Shown here piece by piece: positions 23,225-36,690 of a stretch of DNA of 64,000 bases. Within the stretch, counting starts at the first letter, position 1. Every line of letters starts with the position of its first letter. The DNA comes from Phoronis australis (lineage: Eukaryota; Phoronida; Phoronidae), in contig NMRA01000004.1 in assembly GCA_002633005.1 (NCBI GenBank), forward strand, positions 706,802 through 770,801. Direction: 5' to 3'. The notes below the pieces were generated by a model. The model was not told where the DNA came from. It made no database searches and saw nothing but the letters and a program-made list of their open reading frames with translations. Position numbers and translations under genes: made by a program.

Positions 23225-26056
23225 TATCGCCATCACGTTCATGAGGGGAGTCCAGGAGAGCATTCTATGGACATAGTTTCTTGCGAGACAAGCAAGATCT
23301 CGCAAAATCATGTGATTGAAAAGTGGGTGCTTCACCTGTGTGCTAGGGAGCTTACTGGCCTATCCCAGTGAAACAGTGTCCACTGAAGTAATTGGTTGGT
23401 GAGGTTGAGATGTTGTGGATTAAAATGTATGAATTAAGGGACTGAATTCACTGTTTTTGTTCAGGATTTTTGCTGCAATTGCAAATTGTCTTGCAGTCTA
23501 AGGAAGTAAACTTAGAGGAAATATGCAAAGGAAATGGCCAAGTTTAGTCACTAAGCTGCAGTCGTACCTTGTTTGATAGTGATGTAATTGAGGAGAAGGA
23601 TGTTGGAAGAAATCATGAATATTCCTGCATATTGTCAGTCTAGTTTGCCTATTTGTTAAGTATAAGTTGTAAATTGTGTTCATCAGAGACTTTTCATAGC
23701 TTTTTCAGGAATTTTGAACCTATCCTTCATTGGAAAATATGATGGGATTAACTTAGAATACATTTTTGGAGTGATCATTTAACTGTGACATGTTATCTAC
23801 CTCCATCTACATGAAGAAACATTTACACAAAGTTAATATTCAGTGAAGTGTAGTAGTGGAGGGCTCAACAAAAACTCTTTGTTCAAAATTGTGTGAAATA
23901 TTGCAATACTGTTTCAATTAAGTCATTCTAATCCGTGAATTCTTTCACGTAAAATTAAGTAAAATTGCAAAGTTTGCTGTGTACTTTATGTTCTTTTTTT
24001 CTCTAATAGTTCTCAACTGTTGATGCAAAATTTAATTTTGTTAAAGTGTTATGCATATTTTTACATATTCAGTTATGTAACTTTGTAATATCCTTCGTTA
24101 CGTAAATATTTTATGATGTGTGTGACAAGTTATCCGATACATTTCCAGGTTTGATAAAAGCCTGATAGAGACAAGGATGAAAAATGTGCGTGCAATGCCA
24201 TATTGTTTCATTTGGTATTAAAGCAGTCAGTTGGGTGCAGTTACAGTCCACACACTATTGAAGACATTCACCAAAGTTGTGCAAAATGGAAGCAATTTCT
24301 TGTCAAATGACATATTTTATATATTCAATGGATCGTAGCCAAGTGTATACCTTGTTACCGCACAATGAGATCAAGTAACCAGGGAATACCTCCATCAAAG
24401 TCCTAATCAGAGGTCTAAAAGTAGAGGGCTGGTCTAATCAAACATTGTGAGTCACTTTTTCGTCAAGTTCATTCAATTTAAGTCAACGCACATTATAAAA
24501 AATTAATGTCATTCCACACAAAATGACCTGCCGAGGCTACAAAAATGGTGTGCTGACTTTTTTGTCTTGCCCACGGGAAGAGTGCCCTGGGCTCTCTCCT
24601 AAATGCACCAATAGACAACTTTCATGAGTGCCTTTGATAGTGTATTGACAGAAACGGCACCTTCGTGATGGACCTAATTTTTAAAATAAAACAAAATGCC
24701 CTTATTTGTGCATTTAAAAATAAAGGCACATTTTTTGTTCTTTACTCCATTGTACTTTTATTAAACCTTCAAATGTGTTGCATCACCCTGTAGTTTCGAT
24801 AGATATTAACATTTTTATCATTTGATGTATAGTATCATTCACTAGGCAATGTGATTTGTTTTACTACATGTAGCAAATATGGCAATCTAATAAGAGTTCA
24901 TCAGGAATGCAGTAAATTTACGTACAGTAATATGCCAAAAGTATTCAGACAAAGACCTGGAATTCCGTCACGAGGGCTGGGCAGAAGCCAAGTTTATCAT
25001 CATAGTTTTCCTTCATGGCCCACAATGAATGGGCATTCACAGGTGGCTAAAGCATTCTGTAATTACAACAATTTTGTCCCTATACTACCTATTACAAATG
25101 ACTTTTGCTGTTAACAGAATTAGCTGCTGTGATGTGGATGATGGTACTTTGCCAGGTTACTTTTGTCTTGTTCTGTTTACACATTTCTGATGTTATATTG
25201 TGCTTTCAACTGTTGAAACATCGAACTATTTGACTTACTGTAACAGCATGGTGGTAGCATTTAGGATGCTATGCTATTTTCAACCTAATGAATGAAGAAA
25301 GGATACACAATGACACCCAAACCACAGGGACCACTTCAAACTTCCCTTAGCCTTAATAATTCAACTTTATATTGTGAAATGAAATATGGCTATTTCTTTA
25401 TAGGTGCTATAAATAACTTATACTTTAAAGGTGCTCTGAACCTGGCTTCCATCAAAAACAATTGTTTGATAGTTATAAAAGTGGCTCTACCTTGTTCCAT
25501 TTTCAGATTAGAGGTATCTGCGGGTTTGAGAAGAAACGACTCTTTGTTGTTGTTTTAGACCAAGGCCAACAATTTGTCGTGTCCAATTTGTCATTTTATG
25601 TGCACAGCAGGGCTCCAGCAGTAATGAACTGTCAGTTCTTTGCAAGCTCTAAAACCACTTTTGGAGACCAGTTTTATAGGGGTCATGGACATATTAGGAT
25701 TAGGTTGTTTGGGGGGAGGGTGCACGTCATATAAATTTACCACAACGTACGTTTTCTTCCCTCCAGTTGTGACCAGTCCCCATGTGGACAATGTATTTCT
25801 TCAGTGTTGTATTTCCTTTTAACATGGTGCACTTCTTGTTGACTGGCTTCTTTAATATCTTTCCCATGGTTTTCCTTTGTATGATGCTGTACCCGATTTT
25901 CCTAATTTTGCTCGAATTTTACATAACTTGCGTGAATTTAGGGGGCCGCAGTTGGGGGCAACTGTCGCCCGGCTTAATGTGCGTACTATAGTGATATGTG
26001 GTCTAATCAAAAGGTTAGTGTCTGTGACAGAATCTTGTTCTGGGGTAGCTTTAAAC

Positions 26057-26084
26057 TTTAAGAAAAGTTAAAACTTTTCTTAAA
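26057..26084. repeat. 28-bp palindrome, 13-bp perfect arms
   Basis: TTTAAGAAAAGTT and its exact reverse complement are separated by AA. Confidence 0.85.
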
Positions 26085-28890
26085 TTTCAAGAAATCTAGT
26101 TTTGCCAATCTCCCACCTGGTGCAGTGGCAATGCTGTTACAAAGCCTGTTTTGTTGGTTTAAGTATGTTCAGTGTAAGTTGTTAGTATCATCCAATGCAA
26201 AGCATCATGGAAAAAATTGGAGTGCATGCATTGGAGTGTATGACACAAAGGAGCTGTTATTCTGTGTGTACTTCAAAACCGTCACTGGTGTTTATACACA
26301 GCAAGGTGAAATCCATGACTTTCATAGGTGATATTTACATGCATAAGCCTGAGGTGTATGAGGTATGGCATTTAATTTTTCGTCCAAAAGTCAAACCTTA
26401 ACATAGGCCAAGGAGTATATTTGAAAATGGTGGATATGTAGGGTACAGGTTTTTGGGAAGTTCCCAAGACGTTCTTGAGAATTCATGATACTGACATACG
26501 CTTGTGGTAAAGATTGTAATTACCATTCATTATGAAAATGGACAAAGTTTATCTGCCCAACCACCCACACTTTCCCGAAAATATGTGCCATGGGTGAATT
26601 TCAGAAAAATATCCTGTTCTTGGGTCTATTTGTCTGGGCTTATATACGAAAATCTCCCGTTTGATATCATGCATTTTTGGTACTGTTTTTATTTTGTTAC
26701 TGATGCCCAAATGTTTACTAGTGATCCCTGTGGTGTAGAGCAAGGAAGATGTCTGCTGTGAATAAGGTACACACGTGATGCTGTAGGGGTACACGATGCC
26801 CTCTTCATGATAAACATAGTTTATATTTTATACATGTAGAATTAGGTAGGTATGTGATTATTATTTATAATGCAGAATTTATTTTACTGTGATAGACAAT
26901 TACTTTAGAAATATTGTTATTGAAAATGTGTATCAGGTCCTGTAATGTTATCCTACTGGAGAATTACGGGAAAAATATAGGTCTGAATACTTATAAAGTA
27001 CTGTTTTTAAAGGGACTTTTAATTGATTGTGCTTATGGAATTGTGTGCTGCAATTTCATTCGTGGAAAAGGGAATGTTTTGTGATATCCACATCCCTTAA
27101 CAGTACAGCATTTAGTTACTCCTTTCAAACAGACGCACCATAGAGCTCTTTCGGAAACCCTTGGTAGGCATTACAATTAAAAATGGTATTGGTCTTCAAT
27201 AATGTTGGGAAAAAACAGGCAGAAAATCTAAGGGTGTGCCTACTTCAATAAGCAGCATGTGATTGAACAGCATGGCCATAATCTGTCTGTGCTAGGGATC
27301 AATGTAGACGAGGTAATTCAATCTTAAATTGTAAAATACTTCATTGCCAATCTTGCAAACAACAATTCCTTTTTCTTGACGTAAAATTTGCAGTAATTAA
27401 TTTTTAAGTAGGACACCTTGATCGAAATTCATGGAATCTAATTTGAAAATATCTTATAACTGAACAGAGAATACCAATTTCATGAATACTAAGTGTAGTC
27501 CAAGTCGTAGAAACTGTCATAAGCTGCCTTTGCATTACGCCGAGGAAGCAATATATACGATAGCGGTGACGTGGTGTTTGGTGAATATGGGCAATCGTCC
27601 ACATTTGCTAAACACCACATACTTTGAGCATGATTTAGCATTACACACACATGATAAAAAATTGATACGCACATTTTCGAACCAATTATATGCTTGGAAG
27701 CCCATATTTCGTTTCCTCGTAACATAGACTAAGGTGAATCCTTTTATCAAATATTTCGATGACTACACGCGGTTAAAACAATGACATTTTTCTTGGTATT
27801 TTATCCGCCGTAGTGGCAAACTTCGTAGTTTGGACTGACAAGTTCGCGGAGGTACACAATAATTTGGAGTGAACATAACACCAACGCATTTGTAACTGGA
27901 AACCACTTGTGCTCATCCATGTTTCTTCACGTCCTACGTAGCTCCTCATAATTTTCCAAATGACTCCCGTGTCAGAATACTGTGGCTTTGGTCTTCACTA
28001 AATTTACAAACATACTCCACTCCTAACAACATTTATCTAAAGCGATCAAAAACCTTTATACTCTAAAGTGGTGAGTTAACACACAGGACCATGTCATCGA
28101 CATATAACAACGCCTTCACATCAGTACATTGAAAGTTCCCAACACATATCCTTTGCACATCACGCCAGTCTGGGTGGTGTCGATTCTGAAACAAATGCAA
28201 CTTAGATATAGTCAGAGCTGCAGTGTGAATTCAAATGATGATGTCTTTTAAGGATTTTAGTGACCTAGTTACGTTCCATATGTCGCTCGTATGTCAAGGT
28301 GTCCGATCCTTCATAATCTGTAAAATCCGAGGCAGGCGTTGTTACTTCGCGTTTCTCCCGAAATAAAGGCTTCGTATTATCGCGTGACGAACTTCAGAAT
28401 TCTCACAAACTTGTCTAAGTAGATGGAAGTATTCTTCATGGAGAAGTTGTGTATTTCAACAAAGTTACGGAACCAAATAAAGGCGGAAACGGAACAACGT
28501 TGCTTCTTTATGGGCACATATAATGTTTAGGAAACAGGCGAGATTGTTGTGTGGATTCATTGCTTTCTGACAAATTTCTAGCAACAAACAAAATATACCA
28601 TACAAGATCTAATCAGCCTCAGCACACTGACTATCACATCCCTAAAGTTTTGATTCCTGCGCATATGAAGAATACGTGTACAAGGCGGTCGGAAGAAGGG
28701 CTCGTTGCAAAGAAGAAAGGGACAGAAAGGTGTGTTAAAGGTGCATGTAGCCTCCTTTCAGCTGACAATGTTGAATTCTAAACCGAAGAACCAGTGCAAC
28801 ATTAATTTATGGTCGACGTATGTCCCGAATAATAGATAAATGATACGTGAGTCGCAAGCTCGGTGCCAGTGATGAACTTTTTACCCCCGT

Positions 28891-28972
28891 GGAAAAATGA
28901 CCCGGGGTCACTCGCCGCTGTTGAGAACGTGTCGGCCCGTTGAAGATGTGTCAGTGGGTAGGGTCATTTTTC
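28891..28972. repeat. Inverted repeat, 12-bp arms around a 57-bp GC-rich loop
   Basis: GAAAAATGACCC near 28892 is mirrored by GGGTCATTTTTC at 28961-28972. It could be a small inverted-repeat element or a structured spacer upstream of the AANAT-like gene. Confidence 0.5.
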
Positions 28973-29985
28973 AACGGTTTCGTTCACAGCAAACGATAAA
29001 TAGAGGACAGACATTCCGTGACAATATGTGGTTTCGTAGTTAGCACCATAGGCGGGCGCGGCTTAACGATTACTGGACCCCTAGGCTCAGTAGGCTGTGT
29101 TCAAGTTTGGGCCTCATTTTCCAAAGTCCTGCAGCATTCCCAATGACTGGTTATACAATGACGTACCCTTGTCTGAAAAGGGTCACTTCTTAAGTGACAG
29201 TCTCATCACCGACCACCTGACGGGATGGCAGTCCTTTTTTCAGACGAGATTGTGCATTCCGCTTGAGTTCAAGGCACGCTACTAAAAATCAAGGAGGCCC
29301 TCACCTCTAGAGTTTGTGTGACAAACTCGCTTCCTGCCAACTGCATGGCCTGCTGTACCACAGGTTCTTGGGTATGTTTTTTTGCTTTTTTTTAGTCCTT
29401 GCTCAGCCGTCGCGTGTATATCGAACTTGCATAGACCTACCCAAAACCGCACGGGTTTGATTTAGGGCTACGACGAACTTGAGCGGTACTGGCGGTTCCA
29501 GGATTTCAAAAGAAGATACTCATAATTCAGACCCGTAAAAGGGGCGGGGAGTTTGGGGAATTCATTCGAACTCCCCAGCGTGGGGGAAAGGTCCACATTA
29601 ACGTTAAGAGATCGTTGCAATACCCTTTAGCCTCATACTCAGAGCGTTCTAAAGTCAATTCCTAAAATTGTTATGAAGAACAGCACATAAATCTTATAGT
29701 ATCTGAACTAGAAGTTTCATATGAGGTAGGCCTATAATGTTCCCGCGAAGTAGGCCTAAGGCAAAATTGGACACTTTATTTTCTAAGGCCCTATTCGTAA
29801 CAATATTAGACTAAGGGAATTAACTTTTGCAAAAGGGTGATTTTTCAAAGATTGGAGCTCCAAAAGGCCCCCCCTCTTTAAAAATATGGGTATCTTTATT
29901 TTCCGTACGGTCATCGTCTAATTTTTGTTTCGATTGCCTATCGCAAGATGGCAGTATAAGCAAAAGACTATTGCTGGCGCGCAGT

Positions 29986-32900
29986 ATGGCTTCTGTCGAA
30001 AAATCCGAAATCAAACAGTTGCCAGGCCATAGAGAGGCCCTTCTCGAAGCGCACGAACTGGAGAAGTCAGGTGAGTAAAAGATTTGCACTTGAGGTCTTT
30101 GGAACTATTGCAAATTTACATTATGATCGGCTTGTCTTGAACTTGAATGATTTCTCACTGGCTGGGTCAGCTCGTATATGTGGAGGCCTAGAGAACCGAT
30201 AGTTCCCGAATTATATCCCTGGCTCGAAATGGGCTGATCGTGTCAAGAGATCTGGTTTTGGCTTGGTCGTACGAATGGTGAATGAAAACTTTAACACAAT
30301 AAGATACTGTAAGCTAGGCGTCTGTGTTGATTTCATGACATCGCATCACACCTTTGAAACTCAAGATGAGTCGGGTCCTTGGGTGGCGGGGCAGTCACCG
30401 AGATATTCAACCATAGCGACACCTGGCGTGTTTAAGAAGTCCAGGCAGACACGTCGTGTAGCCGGGACGTGAGTATGAGTTAATGAATTTCACGTAACTA
30501 ACGGATTTAAAGCAATGATATCCAGTCACGGCTTGACACCCGAAGCCGACTTTGCATTTTGCGGGATCTTATTTGTTTAAGTTCAAAAGCAATATGCCGT
30601 TAACCTGACGACCTGTACTTTTTGTCCATGATGCAGCAAATTATTGGGGTGTCGGGCCTCCGCTTCCTGCGTCCCTGTATACCCAACAAAGTTTTTTCAA
30701 CTTCCATTTGTTCCGTGAGAATGAAAAACTTACTTTTTAGTTTTTAATTTCTCATGTTATTTTACACCTCAATCAGCCCATGTCCGTTTCATGGGAGGCA
30801 CCAGTTGAACTAAGACACCTGCTATCAAACTTAATGTAAAGTACCGGTACAAAAGATTTTAGTAAGAATCTTGAAAATTTAGTTTCAGGCATTTCAGATT
30901 ACCCACATTTTTGAACATGGAGAAGCCAACTTAACGTTGTTCGACCACTGACAAAAAGGCGTTTCAGTTAATACCACAGTCTAGTATCATCTTTCTTCTC
31001 ATTGTTTTTAGGGTTTAGAAGTGATTACTGTGCCAGCCTCGAGACCTTTGAATTCCGTCAGCAAAATGCTCCGGATTTGTTCTACGGATATTACCGAGAT
31101 GGAAAACTAATTGGCGTAGGTTGAACGCAATGAAAACGATAAAATGTTGGTTAGTCACAGTCGAATTATCTGGTAACGTCTACTTGTTTGAAAACTAATT
31201 GTACATAAATTTACATGAAAGCTAAAACAAATGTAATTGGAGTACTGCGTTTTCGTGTTGTGATGCCTATATACTGAAATGTACTTCAATCATATTTTAC
31301 TTAAAATTGGTGGCATGTTTTCTCTAAATTATAACATGTTTGTCATAATTCACATTCCACTTTGTTGGTAGTTAAATTCTTTAGTAAAGAAATTGTTCTT
31401 TAATCGAACTATTGACTCATTGTATAGTAAACAACTCTTGCCTCTTGTAAAATTTCATTTCGCGTTTTCTATTGTGCCCGTTTCAGTTGATTTGCGGCAC
31501 GCGATTCCATGGCGACAAATACACTAAGGAGTCGTTATCCACACACAGCAATGACGGAGGTAAGATCTAAAACGTATTTAGTGTAAATTAAGTTTTTGAT
31601 GATAATAGTTTTCAATTGTTTTGTGCATACATCAAATACGTGTGTGGAGTGAATGGTGAAATCCTAACCAAAGTTTTTGATAGTAGGTAGCAAGGGCGTA
31701 TACTCGGAGAATGGCATTTGGGTACCCCAGATACGAACGCGGGCGTAACCTTGGAAACAATGAACCACTAAGAAACGGAGGGTCATTATGTGTAGTTCAA
31801 GGAGTTTATAACACCAACAGTAAATTAATTTTATTTTATAGATAAGGAAAAAGGGTGTCATAAATCGTCTTGTTTCTCATAAAACCTCGTTTATGTTTAA
31901 AGCACAGACACTGTTCATTTTTAAAAACAATGCCAGTCGTATAAAATTTCAGGAGTTGCTCCTAAAGTAGGCCCAGGGGCTATATTCATGCGAAAATTTT
32001 CCGAATATATCTCAATGGTCCTATGTCTGGCGGGAAGGTTAAGCGCGGAAATTCCCGTTAATCCCGTTTGCTCTGTCCGGCTACTCTTGACTCTGCGCGA
32101 TGAATTGAAAAAATCCCGTTACATACCTCATGCCTGATGAATGTCGTTTTCATGTTACAGAATCCCTTGGAATACATTCCGTGTGTGTTGAGGAGAAATT
32201 CAGGAGGCAGGTATGTCGCACCGAATTGGGAATGTTTTCAATCGGATGGAGATATATTTCACGGAGTTGCTATAATAGGGAAATGCAAAGAAAAAAGTGT
32301 GACAAAAATTGCAGGTTGTGCAATTTCTATTGTATCAAGATAATGTACACAACTTTTGTCACCACGTTTGAATAGCTATTCTTGTGGCTGTCGCTAAATC
32401 TGAAGCCTTCGTTTACGCATGTTTATGTAACTGCTGGCTGGCACGGATCCAAGATTCTAATCAAGAGTTCAGCAACCGAAATACACAAGGACCTCTCACG
32501 GTCCACGCATTGCTTGCTGGGTGCTAATGCTTTTTTGATGAATTTGATTTCCAGGGCATTGCGACAGCGTTAATGCAGACGCTCATTCAAAAGGTCCGAG
32601 AAAATTTTCGGGGAGTGAAAACAATTTTGCTGATCTGCGAAGAGGGACTGATACCTCTTTACACAAAGAATGGATTTACGAATACAGGAAAATCGACGAT
32701 TGATTACGGTAAGCATTACTCAAGTTACGGTAGTGATGACAGTAATAAGCACCTACGTATACATCTATATGTGCACATGTATATTTACATGTACGTGTAT
32801 ATTTACCGAACTGAGTGAAAGACAGTCTTACATCCAGTATCCATGGAAAATCCGGAGACTTCGTTTATTACTACTTTAAGCTAAATGCTACAACTTGTAC

Positions 32901-33221
32901 CAGACGTTGTGGAAGTTCTCCATACCTAAAAATCGAAACCACAGTCAAAATAAGCGTCATGTATTTGCCACCTATTAGAGAGATCTGGCAGACATCATTT
33001 TGGCATGCTAAAATGCCCAGAAGTGTTATGACATGCTGAGGCCCAATGTTCACGTACGCACGCAGGCGCATGCGAAATTCGAATTGTAGGCACATCTTCA
33101 TATGGCATACCGGTTTGTGGCATTGCGCAGGAGGCACGGTTTCACTCGATCATTGCTGTACATAAACATATGTATGTTTGCAGCAAACATAGAGTGGTGG
33201 AATTGCCGACTGGATCTATAG
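29986..33221 (+). CDS. Arylalkylamine N-acetyltransferase-like protein, non-vertebrate type (complete, 6 exons)
   Basis: This GNAT-fold enzyme is expected to move acetyl from acetyl-CoA to arylalkylamines or polyamines. Exons: 29986-30070, 31012-31115, 31487-31559, 32161-32210, 32555-32708 and 33184-33221. All have GT..AG borders and matching phase, giving 167 residues. Seen: A-S-L-E-T-F-E-F-R-Q; A-P-D-L-F-Y-G; L-I-C-G-T-R; G-I-H-S-V-C-V-E-E-K-F; the acetyl-CoA pyrophosphate loop R-R-Q-G-I-A (102-107); and C-E-E-G-L-I-P-L-Y-T-K-N-G-F, whose Tyr (about 140) aligns with the vertebrate AANAT catalytic Tyr. Only one of the two catalytic-pocket His residues has a counterpart (H93). The N- and C-terminal phosphoregulatory tails are absent, as in the non-vertebrate AANAT group. 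The last exon is tiny (38 bp) but ends W-W-N-C-R-L-D-L-stop, the family-like C-terminus. AATAAA lies at 33317. Substrate is not predictable. Confidence 0.88.
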
Positions 33222-33316
33222 ACTCAACAGGAGATACAGATATACCAAATTGCCGTCTTGACAGCTTTGTGTTGATCACACCATGATTAAAAGTATTTTC
33301 ATTACATCGCTGTTCT

Positions 33317-33322
33317 AATAAA
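33317..33322 (+). terminator. Poly(A) signal of the AANAT-like gene
   Basis: AATAAA lies 96 bp after the stop codon, followed by a T-rich stretch. Confidence 0.6.
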
Positions 33323-33870
33323 CTTTTTTGTCATTATCTCTGTTCTTATGATCGGGGTTATCAATATTTTCATCAGTCACGTGTCAGGTTAATGGGGGTT
33401 TTGTTCGGTGTTGGCAATGTCGAGAGTTTTATTGTTCATGGAAGTCCCGATGTTTCCAATGGTAAGTAAAGCATAATACGTGAACCGAAATGAATTTCCG
33501 ACCTAAAAAACGTATTTTGGGGCTATTGTTTAATGGAGTAGACTTCTTAAATTTATTAGATTTGACCAGTCATAAAACAACAAAATCTGATTGTGTTTCG
33601 AGTTGTTAGTACAAATCGCCAATTCTTACCGTTGTGAATTGCGTAAGTCAAGGTCGGTGATTTTATGCAAGATAAATGCTCTTAAAATACTTTGCAATGT
33701 AGCGAGCAGGATTTACCTTCACCTTCAGATCGTTTACACCCCAATTGTTCGAGGTTCGATTCCACGCTGAGGCAGAAAATCACCTTTTTTACCCATGATG
33801 TCCCTTTGAATCGTTTTTTTAGCAATAAAACAAGACCTGTTTCCATTTGTCCACATGGGCGGCGCACCAT

Positions 33871-33998
33871 AGGGGGCTGGGGGGGCTATAGCCCACCACT
33901 TTTTTCATTGCTACCCCGCCCATGGTGAGTGGGCGCTAATCCACAAGGGGGCTGGGGGCTGTAGCCCCCCACTTTTTTCAGTGCTGCGCCGCCCATGG
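33871..33998. repeat. GC-rich direct repeat, two units of about 53 bp
   Basis: Units at 33871-33924 and 33946-33998 share AGGGGGCTGGGGG, a palindromic GGGCTATAGCCC-type centre, CACTTTTTTCA and CCGCCCATGG. Each unit can fold. It may be the remains of a small dispersed repeat. Confidence 0.7.
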
Positions 33999-36199
33999 CC
34001 CATAATACGTAAAGTGAAAGCCGTAATCCATATTGCGTGTTTTGAAACGGATACAGCGTAGCAATTGAGAACGTATAACGGAGGGGAATTGCACATTTAT
34101 AACTTTACTAACGGGGTTTTCTAATAGGATAGTCCCGGATTACTCAGCTATAGAACACTCGTTTGTCGCGGAGGTAAGAAAGCGTGTGCCTCGTTTTGGA
34201 ATGTCAGGCACATCACAGTTCATGTCGCGGGTAGCAGATTTCAATCGTTCAAAAGTACCAGAAGAGAAATGACGTCTTCAAGAAATGGGATTTTGTTCGG
34301 TTCAAAATTTAAGCTGACAATTTTTTGTCCACTAGCTCGGCATTTTCTTTTTTGTGATTGATGACGGAGTTAAAGCCCACATCACAGCTGTAATATTTAG
34401 TCTTTGACACTGGATGGACGAATAAAGTAATGCAGCTGAGAAAGACTTATAAAGAATCGACAACAACAAAGAACACGTGGAACTCCAATAGCGCAAAAAT
34501 CGTTTGGCTACAAAAGCTCTTCAGATATCGCGGCAATAGTCATATGATATTATTATTTTGAGATTCGCGGTGGCCTGCGGTGTCGCTGCCGAATCCGGGA
34601 CGCCGCGCCCTATTAAACTTGTCAAGAAACACACTACATCGGCAATAAAACGAGTCGGGTTATCATTCGCCCTTGATGCTTTCCTAAAAATAAAATTTAA
34701 CTTACATGTAGCAATAACCGATCTCACGTCGTCATCCTCATACATCAAGTGTTGTTTGTTTCCTAGAATACCAAATTGTTCAACGTTTACTGGACTCGTA
34801 GCAAGATTTGGCTGAGGACCCGAGAATTGTTACTAGTTGAGCTGTATTTTATAAAGCGGGCAGAATTATTTTCCTTCGAAAACTCATCAGTTATGATACG
34901 GACCTATGGAAACAATAGGGCCGCACAAAACAAATCTTAAAACAGCGTTCACAAGTCGTCTGATCAGAAGTCAGTTTTTGGAATGCCTGATCCGCCGTTT
35001 GAAAAGTCCTATGTGAACGCTTGTCATACGTCTGCCTGCTTATCGACTGCCCCCAAATCAGACTGAAGTAAGAAAGCTACTATGCCATGACGTTATTCGT
35101 AGCTACGGCCTCTTCGTTCGTGGAGATCGCTAGTGATTGGCCAGAATGTTGTGCTACCGATACTTGCACGGCTCCGAATATAGTGGATGATGCTATTACG
35201 GGTGTTGATGGACGGGAGCAATTACGATTCACCTCAACGCCAAAACTGTTGATATGTGATGTCATCCAAACATGCTATCTTACTAAGTCTGAATTTGTAT
35301 ACTCGAAAGCATTTCCAGAAAGTTTCACACAGGCGACCGTCCACTTGGTTAGCTGGAAATCGATTTTGGATACCGGTGCTTTTGACGGTGAATAAAGGCT
35401 GTTTAGTCACATAGGGAACTTCTGGCTGCTTAATATACAGCTGATTTCTGCAATCAATCGATGTCCAGTGGCGGTGCTGCTCAAAGTCATCCTCCGCTAT
35501 CCCACAAGCATTAGCGTGTAAGATGTTTCACGCTTTTCGTAAAAATTGCCTCAGAAGTAGAATTAACTATTTAACGCGAGTACTGAGGTATCCGGAAAAT
35601 GTCAATTATTAAAATCGAAATTTAAATTAAAATTCATTACCTCCCTTTACCGTCACTGCGGCCTGACAAAATGGCCGCGCTATCTCGCGATCGAGTATTA
35701 GTCTACTGACTCTTCTAAACTAGAAACTCATGGCTGCTCACTGGTGAACTTGTCACTTTATTCCTCTGGTTGTGTCCGATTCTGAACATTATGTTTATCA
35801 ATTTTTACTGTCACAGATTTCGGGCTAGGATTCTGTAGATCAAGTTTCCTGCAAAGAAGCAAACAGTTGACGGTAAAGTAATAACGAGTGGCTTGTACTT
35901 GATGTTTTCTGCAGCAGTTAGTTATTTTAAAAACATTGCTTTTGAAATTTGGCAACTAGAAGAGGAAAATTAGTAGTGTTTGAAAGGATTTCGATATGCA
36001 GCGGTAAGATTTTACGACATTTTTCTAAACCAATGTTGCTCAATTATCCTTCTCTCAATAACCTACTCACCGAAAGCTGTGGAAAATATGTCTCTCTCGC
36101 AATGGTTCCATCTTTCTCAGCTTGTGTCCGCGGCGAGCACTCACACAGAGATACACAATAACGAAATCTCACACTCGGACAAACGGTCACACCACTGTT

Positions 36200-36690
36200 G
36201 TCACCTCTCCCTCATCACTTCCTTCCCGCTCATCTCACTCCGCTACTCCCATCCACTCTTCTTCTAGTCTAGTTTCCTGGTCACCCATCCTATTCTGTCT
36301 CCCTTCTTTTCTACCTTTCACTTTCCCTCCCGCTCTCCCCCTGCCACCTCCCTCGCTGCCCTTTTTCCGCAGTCCACCCCTCTATCTGTACGTCCTTCCG
36401 CCCCTGCCTCCCTTCGTTCCTTCTGTCCGTCCCTCCCTCCCCATTCCCCTCGCTCACGCTCTCCCCGTCTATATTTCTTCCTCAGTCCTTCCCTCTATCT
36501 GTGCGTCCCTGCCTCCCTCCCTCCATGCCACCCTCCCTGATTCCCTCCCTCCTTTCTCCCTTCCTCTGTACGTACCTCCCTCCCTATTCCCCTCCCTCTC
36601 TCGCTCTCCCCCTCCGTCCACCCTTCTCTCCCCCCCTCCTTCTTTTCCTGACTCCCTTTCTCTCCTTAGTCTTTCACTCTCATCCTTTCA
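36200..36690. repeat. Half-kilobase polypyrimidine (CCCT-rich) tract
   Basis: The plus strand is almost entirely C and T, with CCCTCCCT-type irregular repeats. Open frames across it (Pro/Ser/Leu-rich) are composition artefacts. Such homopyrimidine DNA can form triplex (H-DNA). Confidence 0.85.

Larger units (their letters stand above)
23225..29985. other. EXTL3 3' region and intergenic DNA; no further gene recognised
   Basis: The EXTL3 3' UTR must begin here. AATAAA hexamers at 24685-24690 and 24719-24724 are candidate poly(A) signals, not proven. Open frames are short and not protein-like. Small structures noted: the 28-bp palindrome at 26057-26084, the hairpin at 28891-28972, and GGGGAGTT...AACTCCCC arms at 29546-29553 and 29569-29576. 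Confidence 0.4.

Noticed and set aside
29827-29985. Upstream in-frame extension of the AANAT-like protein
   Set aside because: It opens only with TTG. The ATG at 29986 has a G at +4 and gives the usual family length.
33745-33771. GGTTCGATTCC B-box-like match
   Set aside because: No A box or cloverleaf upstream. The box alone is not enough for a tRNA or SINE call.
33380-34173. Two splice-bounded pieces downstream of AANAT
   Set aside because: They do not join into one convincing frame, and the AANAT gene is already complete at 33221 with a poly(A) signal at 33317.
35087-35395. 102-codon plus-strand frame with several Cys
   Set aside because: It has an ATG, but no family resemblance and no promoter or splice context that stands out. 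The minus strand is partly open too.
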